This document shows, piece after piece, positions 1 to 5,102 of a stretch of 8,469 nt of DNA. The position numbers were made by a program, and so were the translations under genes. Every line of letters starts with the position of its first letter. Within the stretch, counting starts at the first letter, position 1. Below the pieces are notes generated by a model. That model searched no databases, was not told the origin of the DNA, and saw only the letters and a list, made by a program, of their open reading frames with translations. Location: the NCBI GenBank assembly GCA_019113125.1, contig DXIA01000013.1:1-8469 (forward strand), read 5' to 3'. The stretch is from Candidatus Pygmaiobacter gallistercoris (GTDB taxonomy: Bacteria; Bacillota; Clostridia; Oscillospirales; Ruminococcaceae).

Positions 1-30
1 TGCATCCGGTCCTGTTTTTTTGCAGATTGA

Positions 31-456
31 TCAGAGCGGGCGGGAAAAGCCGTACCGGCTGAGCACAAAGCCCTGCCGCTCGAGAAACTCCCGGCCGCGG
101 ACATTGACCCGCTGGCAGGCGGCCGCGAGGGTGCCGCAGCCCAGCGTCTTGGCCTGTTTGAAGAGGGCGATCAGCAGCCCGGTCCCGGTGCGTTTGCCCC
201 GGCACTCCGCCGTCACATAGAGGTCGAGCAGCACCGCAGTCATCTCGCCGCGGGAGAGGGAGAGCTCGAGGGCGAGATCCCCGTAGCCGACCATCCGGCC
301 CTCCTCCACCGCGACCATCACCCGGCGGCGGCTGTCCTGCAGCGCGGCGGCGAAGACCGCATCAAACAGCGCCCGGGGCAGCGGACGAGCCGCCTGCTCA
401 CAGCAGAGCGCATACAGCGCATCGCGGTCCTCCGCCCTTGCATCGCGCACCAACAT
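31..456 (-). CDS. GNAT-family N-acetyltransferase
   Basis: A 141-residue protein of the length usual for a single-domain GNAT acetyltransferase, which transfers an acetyl group from acetyl-CoA to an amine. The acetyl-CoA pyrophosphate-binding motif is visible as R86-G-K-R-T-G-T-G93, after a beta strand at about 73-82 (AVLLDLYVTA). The C-terminal part (about 115-137, with EFLERQGFVLS) matches the typical end of the fold, where a residue side chain meets 'F-Y-x-x-x-G-F'. The ATG at 456 is chosen because a near-perfect Shine-Dalgarno (GGAGGTGA, 463-470) lies 6 bases upstream. It follows the DUF4015-like gene by 16 bases and is probably the last gene of the rpe-rnf operon. The substrate (small molecule, peptide or protein N-terminus) cannot be read from the sequence. 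The family is secure; the function is not. Confidence 0.85.
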   Translation of the reverse strand: MLVRDARAEDRDALYALCCEQAARPLPRALFDAVFAAALQDSRRRVMVAVEEGRMVGYGDLALELSLSRGEMTAVLLDLYVTAECRGKRTGTGLLIALFKQAKTLGCGTLAAACQRVNVRGREFLERQGFVLSRYGFSRPL

Positions 457-472
457 CTCCCCTCACCTCCGG

Positions 473-1657
473 TCAGGATGCCGAAAAGAATGCGTCAAAT
501 CCCAGCTGCTCCGCGGTGTCGGCGGCGGCGGTCAGCCCCTCGGCCGACATCCCGACCAGCCGCAGCCCCGTCTGCTGGACCCCGCCGGCCCGCAGCGGGT
601 CGAGCAGCGCGGTCAGGGTCGCGCTGTCGCTCGCGGGATCGGTGGTGGTCGCCTCCCCCGTCTCGTTGGTGGTGGAGGTGGCATCCATCCGGGCGATCAC
701 CCGCTGCAGCCCAAAACCGGCCGGCGAGGCGCCGTAGCTCTCCACCGACTGGCCGAGGATCGCGGCTGCCGGGAACTCGAACCAGACCTCGACCCCCTCG
801 ATCGACTGGTACCGCTGACCGATCTGGGCCAGCAGCTCCTGCCGGGAGACGGTCAGATCGCCGTAGCCCGCGAGGTCGAGGCCATTTCCCTCGGGGAACT
901 GGAGGTTCTGGATCAGCACCGTCTCAAAGCCGAGATCCCGCACCTCGGCGATCAGGTCGGCAATATACTGCTGGGCACTGGCGGCGTTCGGGTTGAGCCA
1001 GGGCTTGCCGCCGAGCTCCGCCGAGGTGTCCAGCCAGAGGATGTCCTGGTTGAGGTACTTGACCGCCGCCGAGCGGTCGGCATAGGGGGCGAGGGAGTCC
1101 TTGAAGGCGCACAGCCCCGCCACCGGGGTGATCCCCGCCTGCCGGAAGGCATCGGCGATCGCGGCGGCATCCACCGTGGTGGAGGAGATCGCGTTCGCCG
1201 CCATCGGCACCGCCGAGCTGTAGTAGAGATAGCCACGGTCGTCCTTGAGGGTCAGCACCGCATGGGTGACCCCCTGCCCGGCCAGCTGGCCGGCGAGGGC
1301 GCTCGCCTTCTCGGGGGTGTCGACCGAGGAGAGGGCGACCGACGCCCAGCTTGAGAAGTCGGTCTCCTGCTGCTCCTCCCCTGCCCCGGACCCGCTGTCC
1401 GCAGCGGACTGGGAGGAGGGGGTGGACGGGGTGGAGGAGATCTCGGACGAGGAGCTGGTGGTCAGCTTGTTTTTGTAGCCGTACCAGAGGGAGGAGGCGA
1501 GATCCAGCCCCGGCTTTGCGATCAGCCAGCCCAGCCCGAAGACGACCGCCAGCACGGCGCACCAGAACCCGATCCGCCGCAGCAGGTTTTTGCGGTCCCC
1601 CGCGCCGGAAAAGCTGCGCCGGTACCGTTTGATTTTAAAAGGTTTGTTCCGTTTCAA
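473..1657 (-). CDS. Membrane-anchored DUF4015-like (putative glycoside hydrolase, TIM-barrel) protein
   Basis: A 394-residue protein with a basic N-terminus (1-29), one membrane helix (about 31-48), a low-complexity Ser/Thr/Pro/Glu linker (66-99) and an extracytoplasmic domain from about 100. That domain follows the DUF4015 putative glycoside hydrolase pattern: LTLKDDRGYLYY (135-146) matches the family 'D-V-K-D-D-x-G' strand, AGITPVAGLCAFKD (174-187) matches the 'G-I-Y-x-I-A-R-I-V-V-F-K-D' strand, and W-L-N-P (220-223) and D-L-G-F (241-244) follow in order. The family's conserved 'F-D-Y-V-R-F-P' reads I-Q-N-L-Q-F-P here (249-255), so an expected acidic residue is missing. The start is TTG at 1657: there is no earlier ATG, and AAGGGGGAC lies a suitable distance upstream. 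It starts 30 bases after the rnfA-like stop. A cell-surface carbohydrate-related role is inferred from the family; activity is doubtful. Confidence 0.72.
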   Translation of the reverse strand: MKRNKPFKIKRYRRSFSGAGDRKNLLRRIGFWCAVLAVVFGLGWLIAKPGLDLASSLWYGYKNKLTTSSSSEISSTPSTPSSQSAADSGSGAGEEQQETDFSSWASVALSSVDTPEKASALAGQLAGQGVTHAVLTLKDDRGYLYYSSAVPMAANAISSTTVDAAAIADAFRQAGITPVAGLCAFKDSLAPYADRSAAVKYLNQDILWLDTSAELGGKPWLNPNAASAQQYIADLIAEVRDLGFETVLIQNLQFPEGNGLDLAGYGDLTVSRQELLAQIGQRYQSIEGVEVWFEFPAAAILGQSVESYGASPAGFGLQRVIARMDATSTTNETGEATTTDPASDSATLTALLDPLRAGGVQQTGLRLVGMSAEGLTAAADTAEQLGFDAFFSAS

Positions 1658-1687
1658 CAGAGAGTCCCCCTTCTGGATGAAAAGACA

Positions 1688-2302
1688 TCAGATCGCCGGC
1701 GCGTGTCCGGTAAACCCATAGATGGCCAGCGCGAGGATCCCGATATAGATCAGGGTGATCGGCAGACCGCGGAAGGCCGCGGGCAGGTTGCGGTTTTGAA
1801 TTTTGCGCTGCCCCTCGTTGACCAGGATGACCGCCAGGACATATCCCACCGAGCTGCCCAGCGAGAAGGCCAGCGTCTGCAGCAGGGTGTAGCCGCCGGT
1901 GGTGGTCAGCAGCAGGGTGCCGATGACGCAGCAGTTGAAGGTCGCCATCGGCAGCAGCTCGAGGTAGTCCCGCGCGGCGATCCGGCTGCCGGCGAGGGCG
2001 ATGACCAGCAGCACCAGCAGAAAGACGATGACGCTGCACAGCACCAGCACCAGCGGGAGAAACGCCGCCTTGAAGGAGAGGTCCAGCCCGAGCAGCAGGT
2101 GGCTGACAAAGTAGCCCAGCAGGCTGCTGAAGAACTGGACGATCGTCAGCAGCAGCCCGAACTTGAACAGCTCGACCGAGCCGTCCTCCACCATCTTGAC
2201 CAGCCGGGAGACCCCGAGTGCGCGGGAGAAGATGGCGTTCTGGGCCGCGATGGCGAGGATCGCGTAGAGAAAGAAGGTGAAGACCGGGCGCAATATCGTC
2301 AT
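1688..2302 (-). CDS. RnfA-like (Rnf-Nqr domain) membrane protein, diverged
   Basis: A 204-residue hydrophobic protein with about six membrane segments (roughly 7-20, 45-70, 81-105, 115-135, 142-162, 182-198), close to the usual RnfA length. Family signatures are QNAIFSRALGVS (21-32), matching canonical RnfA 'N-N-F-V-L-S-R-F-L-G-I-C', then NCCVIGTLLL (123-132), matching 'N-C-A-V-L-G', and a C-terminal FRGLPITLIYIGILALAIYG (177-196) typical of RnfA. In the Rnf and Nqr complexes, RnfA and RnfE (NqrE and NqrD) share a [2Fe-2S] cluster within the membrane, with two cysteines from each. Here the first ligand position is Ser32; only C124/C125 remain. The start codon overlaps the rnfE-like stop by 4 bases, indicating translational coupling. 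The family call is firm, the RnfA rather than RnfE label is good, and electron-transfer function is uncertain because of the lost ligands. Confidence 0.82.
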   Translation of the reverse strand: MTILRPVFTFFLYAILAIAAQNAIFSRALGVSRLVKMVEDGSVELFKFGLLLTIVQFFSSLLGYFVSHLLLGLDLSFKAAFLPLVLVLCSVIVFLLVLLVIALAGSRIAARDYLELLPMATFNCCVIGTLLLTTTGGYTLLQTLAFSLGSSVGYVLAVILVNEGQRKIQNRNLPAAFRGLPITLIYIGILALAIYGFTGHAPAI

Positions 2303-2946
2303 TTGGTATTCGCCTCCATCGTCACAATTTTCTTGAAGAGGTTGCGCATCCCGCGCCAGAGCGCCGCGAGCAGCCCGACGACGAAGAACCCGCCGCAGGT
2401 CAGCTGGGTCATCGGCAGCGGCGCGCCGGAGAAGACCGGGGCGCCGAGCAGGGTGCCCGCCCCCAGCAGCTCCCGGATCGCGGCGGTCAGCAGCAGCGCC
2501 AGCAGAAAGCCGGCGGTGGTCAAAAGCCCCTTGCGCAGGGCGGTGGAGAGCCGCTCCTGCTTTGCCCGCTCATACCGCTTGATGATGATCGGCTCGACCA
2601 CCAGCATCGGCAGATAGAGACCCACCGACTGGATCCCGACCCCGAAGACCGCCTGGCAGCAGAACCAGGCCGCGATGTAGATCACCGCGGCGGTCAGGGT
2701 GTAGACCGCACCGCGGAACCGCAGGTAGCACCGGCGGCAGAGCAGCGCCGCGATCACCCGGGTGGGGGTCAGCAGAATCGCCGCGGCCAGCGAGAGGACC
2801 AGCGCGTTGTGCAGGTCGTAGGCCGCCACCACCACCGGTGCGAGCCCGAGCCCCTGCAGAAAGACGGGGTTGTTGAAGAAGAACCGGTCCCGGCGCATCA
2901 GCCGGTCCATGTTCTCCGAGAGATAGACGCTCAGATTTCTTCTCAT
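2299..2946 (-). CDS. RnfE-like (Rnf-Nqr domain) membrane protein lacking both cluster cysteines
   Basis: A 215-residue polytopic membrane protein of normal RnfE length. NNPVFLQGLGLAPVVV (25-40) matches the RnfE/NqrD signature 'N-P-V-F-V-Q-V-L-G-L-C-P', LPMLVVEPIII (112-122) matches 'I-P-L-I-V-V-N-C-I-I-L', and AAIRELLGAGTLLG (155-168) matches 'G-A-I-R-E-I-L-G-x-G-T-L-F-G'. Both cysteines that bind the membrane [2Fe-2S] cluster in the family are gone: Ala36 and Pro119 occupy those positions. Other cysteines (C70, C73, C96, C97, C184) are at different places. The gene overlaps its upstream and downstream neighbours by 4 bases each (ATGA junctions), so the three Rnf-like proteins are likely made in equal amounts. 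I am confident of the family and the order in the operon. Whether the product still carries electrons is open. Confidence 0.82.
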   Translation of the reverse strand: MRRNLSVYLSENMDRLMRRDRFFFNNPVFLQGLGLAPVVVAAYDLHNALVLSLAAAILLTPTRVIAALLCRRCYLRFRGAVYTLTAAVIYIAAWFCCQAVFGVGIQSVGLYLPMLVVEPIIIKRYERAKQERLSTALRKGLLTTAGFLLALLLTAAIRELLGAGTLLGAPVFSGAPLPMTQLTCGGFFVVGLLAALWRGMRNLFKKIVTMEANTK

Positions 2947-3902
2947 ACGTCCCGCAGCCTCCTTTTAAAGGTGATCCGGCTGCACAGCCGGTCGAGGTAG
3001 CCGCTGAAGGCGCTCGAGAGCAGCAGCGCAAAACAGACCCCCAGCTCATAGGAGCCGTAGATCCGGAACATCATGGTCAGAAATCCGGTCAGCACCCCGT
3101 AGAGGATCCGGGCCAGCCGGTTCTTCGGCGCGCTGACCGTCTCCCCCAGCAGAAAGACCGCCGCGAAGAGCAGCGCGCCCGAGAGCATCTCGTACATCGT
3201 CAGGGTCAGCCGGGAGACCACCAGCGAGCGGGGGTTCAGAAGGCTGACCACCGCGCAGGTGATCAGAAATGAGAGGGTCAGGCTCAGCCGGATCCGCCGC
3301 TTGAGCAGCAGATAGATCGCCGACGCCAGAATCACCAGGCAGAAGGTCGCCCCCATCGGGCCGGCGTAGTTGCCCAGCAGCAGATCCAGCGGCGGGATGT
3401 TCGGCACCCCGCCCGCCTGCAGGATGTGGGTCGCCGACTCGGTGAAACTCGCGCCCGAGACGTCCAGCAGCCCGATCTGGGTGAAGGGGGTGGGATACCG
3501 GAAGATCTGGTCCGGCCAGCTGACCGTGACCGCGGCATAGGCCAGCGCCGCGGGCTGGAACGGGTAGCTGCCCGCCCCGCCGAACGCGTGCTTGCCCAGC
3601 CCGATGCCGACGATGACCCCGGCCACCACCATGTAGTAGCCGGCGGTTGCGGGCAGCATCAGGGTGAAGGCGGCGGCGAAGACCAGCGAGGAGTTCTCGC
3701 TCGCATCATACCGCTGCCCCCGCAGCCGGGCCGCCACCAGATCGCAGAGCACCGCGGTCAGCAGGCTGACCGCCAGCATCACCGCCGGGCGGGGCCCGTA
3801 CAGATAGATCGCCATAAAGGCAAGCGGAAAGAGGGCGAAGAGAAAATCACAGTTCGCCGCAAAATCCGGATGCCGCAGGCGCGGACTTTTTTCCTTGCTC
3901 AT
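2943..3902 (-). CDS. RnfD/NqrB-like membrane flavoprotein subunit
   Basis: A 319-residue polytopic membrane protein within the usual RnfD length. RnfD carries a covalently bound FMN in the membrane arm of the Rnf ion-pumping ferredoxin:NAD complex. Visible family marks are GIGLGKHAFGGAGSYPFQPA (99-118; canonical 'G-K-x-x-F-G-G-x-G-x-N-x-F-N-P-A'), LLGNYAGPMG (175-184), and YGSYELGVCFALLL (282-295; canonical 'G-G-Y-x-E-G-V-x-F-A'). The FMN-attachment motif, normally S-G-A-T, reads S-G-A-S (149-152) within DVSGASFTES, so Ser152 would be the acceptor. The start is placed at ATG 3902, with GGAAAGG upstream and a charged N-terminus. An in-frame ATG at 4061 would add 53 residues, but these lie over the rpe gene and are low-complexity. 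No ApbE flavin transferase, RnfB, RnfC or RnfG is in the window. Confidence 0.85.
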   Translation of the reverse strand: MSKEKSPRLRHPDFAANCDFLFALFPLAFMAIYLYGPRPAVMLAVSLLTAVLCDLVAARLRGQRYDASENSSLVFAAAFTLMLPATAGYYMVVAGVIVGIGLGKHAFGGAGSYPFQPAALAYAAVTVSWPDQIFRYPTPFTQIGLLDVSGASFTESATHILQAGGVPNIPPLDLLLGNYAGPMGATFCLVILASAIYLLLKRRIRLSLTLSFLITCAVVSLLNPRSLVVSRLTLTMYEMLSGALLFAAVFLLGETVSAPKNRLARILYGVLTGFLTMMFRIYGSYELGVCFALLLSSAFSGYLDRLCSRITFKRRLRDV

Positions 3903-3918
3903 AGACAAAAACCTTTCC

Positions 3919-3977
3919 GGCGCACCCGCGCCTTGCCGGCCGGGGCCGGCAGGATGGGACGGGGGCTCACAGCCCCC
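3919..3977 (-). promoter_or_regulatory. Three consecutive GC-rich hairpins between rpe and rnfD-like gene
   Basis: Three perfect inverted repeats lie in about 60 bases. The first is GGGGGCT/AGCCCCC (3961-3977), which contains the rpe stop codon. The second is TGCCGGCC/GGCCGGCA (3934-3951). The third is GGCGC/GCGCC (3919-3932), just before the GGAAAGG site of the rnfD-like gene. None is followed by a clean T-run long enough for a strong terminator, although the last is followed by GGAAAGGTTTTTG. They may protect or process the mRNA, or reduce read-through, and so set the ratio of epimerase to membrane complex. The role is inferred. Confidence 0.5.
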
Positions 3978-4617
3978 GCAGGAAGGCGATCTCGGCCGCG
4001 GGGTCGGCCGCGCCGAACACCGCCGAGCCGGCCACCAGCACGCTCGCCCCCGCCTTGACACAGAGCGGGGCGGTGTTGCGGTCGATCCCGCCGTCCACCT
4101 CGAGCAGCAGCTCGCTGCGGCCGGTTTTGACCGCCTGCTGCCGGATCGCGGCGAGCTTGTCCAGCGCGCCGCTCTGGAACTTCTGGCCGCCGAATCCGGG
4201 CTCGACGCTCATCACCAGCACCATCTCGACCTTGTCCAGCCAGGGGAAGGCCGCCTGGGCCGGGGTGGCCGGCTTGAGGACGATGCCCGCCTTCGCCCCG
4301 CCGGCGTGGATCGCGTCGATCGTCTCCTCCACCGGGCTGTTCGCCTCGAGGTGGAAGGTGATCATCGAGGCGCCCGCCTTGAGGAACATCGGCAGATAGT
4401 CCAGCGGGTCGGTCAGCATCAGATGGACGTCGTAGAAGGCCGGCACCGCCTTCGCGATGCTCGAGAGCACCGGCGCGCCGAAACTGATGTTCGGCACAAA
4501 ATGGCCGTCCATCACGTCAAAGTGAAGAAACTCCGCCCCGGCGTCAAGACAGCTGCGGCAATCCCGTGCGAGATGCGCAAAGTCGGCCGAGAGCAGCGAG
4601 GGAGCAACAATCGCCAT
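3967..4617 (-). CDS. rpe: Ribulose-phosphate 3-epimerase
   Basis: A 216-residue cytoplasmic TIM-barrel enzyme of standard length that interconverts D-ribulose 5-phosphate and D-xylulose 5-phosphate in the pentose phosphate pathway. All signature segments are present: APSLLSAD (5-12), HFDVMDGHFVPN (32-43) with metal ligands H32 and D34 and the catalytic acid/base D37, VHLM (64-67) with the metal ligand H65, MSVEPGFGGQKF (136-147) forming the phosphate-side loop, and EVDGGI (173-178) with the second catalytic and metal-binding residue D175. The ATG at 4617 has AAAGGAG 8 bases upstream. It is the first gene after the minus-strand promoter at 4677-4705, and the three Rnf-like genes follow in the same direction. 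In many Firmicutes rpe sits with rsgA and prkC, so its place before Rnf-like genes is unusual. The functional link between them is not evident. Confidence 0.96.
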   Translation of the reverse strand: MAIVAPSLLSADFAHLARDCRSCLDAGAEFLHFDVMDGHFVPNISFGAPVLSSIAKAVPAFYDVHLMLTDPLDYLPMFLKAGASMITFHLEANSPVEETIDAIHAGGAKAGIVLKPATPAQAAFPWLDKVEMVLVMSVEPGFGGQKFQSGALDKLAAIRQQAVKTGRSELLLEVDGGIDRNTAPLCVKAGASVLVAGSAVFGAADPAAEIAFLRGL

Positions 4618-4634
4618 GAAAAGGACTCCTTTCG

Positions 4635-4654
4635 GGCGGGCAAAATCACCCGCC
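4635..4654 (-). promoter_or_regulatory. 5' UTR hairpin just upstream of the rpe ribosome binding site
   Basis: GGCGGG and CCCGCC form a perfect 6-bp stem with an 8-base loop. On the mRNA it ends a few bases before the AAAGGAG site (about 4625-4631) of rpe. It could shield the 5' end or modulate ribosome access for the whole operon. This is seen in the sequence; the role is a guess. Confidence 0.4.
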
Positions 4655-4676
4655 GCAGATTCTCATAGTTAAAAAT

Positions 4677-4705
4677 ATGTTACACGAAACGCGGCAAAAA
4701 ATCAA
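4677..4705 (-). promoter_or_regulatory. Sigma-A-type promoter for the rpe-rnf operon
   Basis: On the minus strand, TTGATT (4705-4700) and TAACAT (4682-4677) are separated by exactly 17 bases. This is a good -35/-10 pair for the housekeeping sigma factor, about 60 bases upstream of the rpe start codon. No other promoter-like pair was seen before the downstream genes, so it probably drives rpe through the GNAT gene. Confidence 0.7.
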
Positions 4706-4731
4706 CCGCGCCCCCCGCCGTCCCGCCCCTG

Positions 4732-4747
4732 TCACACAATTTTCACA
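4732..4747. promoter_or_regulatory. Direct TCACA repeat, possible activator site
   Basis: TCACA occurs at 4732-4736 and 4743-4747, 11 bases apart, i.e. one helical turn on the same face of the DNA. It lies about 27 bases upstream of the -35 box of the rpe promoter, where activators often bind. On the minus strand it reads TGTGA twice. It is not the inverted arrangement of CRP or Rex sites. No regulator can be named. Confidence 0.3.
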
Positions 4748-4795
4748 CCGCCGCCCGCCCATTTGACGGCCGGGTGGGAAAAATTTTTACAAAAT

Positions 4796-4809
4796 GTTGG
4801 AAAACCAAC
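4796..4809. promoter_or_regulatory. Perfect palindrome upstream of the rubredoxin operon, possible operator
   Basis: GTTGG-AAAA-CCAAC is a perfect 14-base palindrome about 23 bases upstream of the TATAGT box at 4832-4837, so it would cover the -35 region of that promoter. This position suits a repressor. The sequence does not match a Fur, PerR or Rex consensus that I know. Chance occurrence cannot be excluded for arms of 5 bases. Confidence 0.35.
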
Positions 4810-4843
4810 GGATTTTTATTCAAAAAAGTAGTATAGTATTAGA
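4809..4843 (+). promoter_or_regulatory. Probable promoter of the rubredoxin operon
   Basis: An AT-rich stretch contains TATAGT (4832-4837, one mismatch from TATAAT) followed by TATTAG (4838-4843), about 65 bases before the first gene. No good -35 is found at 17 bases, so the promoter may depend on an activator. A second possibility is TTGACG (4763-4768) with the weak -10 TTTACA (4786-4791). Confidence 0.42.
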
Positions 4844-4901
4844 TACACGGGACCCGGTAGGGCGCTGTGTGGAATACCAGAATAAAGGAGATGCAGCCAG
4901 C

Positions 4902-5015
4902 ATGAAGAAGTGGAGATGCACCGTCTGCGACGAGATCATCGAGTCCGAGACCTGCCCTGAGGTCTGCCCGGTCTGCGGCGCGGGCCCTGAGGCATTTGAA
5001 GAGGTCACCGAGTAA
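4902..5015 (+). CDS. Small free-standing rubredoxin-like FeS4 protein (37 residues)
   Basis: A very short protein whose whole length is one rubredoxin-like domain: W4, then C6-x2-C9, twelve residues, then C22-x2-C25 and G-A-G-P-E-A-F (26-32). Four cysteines in two CxxC knuckles bind a single iron. The 12-residue gap between knuckles matches the C-terminal domain of rubrerythrin and is much shorter than in classical rubredoxins. A fifth cysteine (C18) is not part of the pattern. The ATG at 4902 is chosen because AAAGGAG (4884-4890) lies 11 bases upstream and the domain begins at residue 4. An upstream in-frame ATG at 4794 lies in the promoter region and is unlikely. The protein is closely related to the three repeats of the next gene, 87 bases downstream, and is probably a soluble electron carrier that the fusion reductase reduces. 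Confidence 0.82.
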   Translation: MKKWRCTVCDEIIESETCPEVCPVCGAGPEAFEEVTE

Positions 5016-5102
5016 AGAGATCCCATGAGAGAGCGGGGTGGGCCGGCGTGCGCGTTCGGTCCGCCCTGTTTTGCTCTTTTGAAAAGGAAAGGCGGAGAGC
5101 GG

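Noticed and set aside
1..21. GC-rich segment followed by seven T at the left edge, possibly the right half of a plus-strand terminator
   Set aside because: The left arm would lie outside the window, so the hairpin cannot be verified.
1703..2617. Plus-strand open frame of 304 codons opposite the rnfA- and rnfE-like genes
   Set aside because: The product is Gln/Asp/Arg-rich without any fold signature and has no ribosome binding site. The minus strand carries clear Rnf family motifs across the same bases.
3903..4061. N-terminal extension of the rnfD-like gene to an ATG at 4061
   Set aside because: The extra 53 residues lie over the end of rpe, are Arg/Pro-rich and low-complexity, and RnfD homologues begin near the ATG at 3902, which has a suitable ribosome binding site.
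4891..4905. Four-codon upstream open frame (ATG at 4891) overlapping the small rubredoxin-like start
   Set aside because: The ATG directly abuts the AAAGGAG site with no spacing, so ribosomes would not start there.
5025..5102. In-frame ATG at 5025 adding 26 residues to the fusion reductase
   Set aside because: The ATG at 5103 begins just before the first conserved Trp and CxxC, follows a purine-rich site, and matches the MKKxW start of the small upstream protein.
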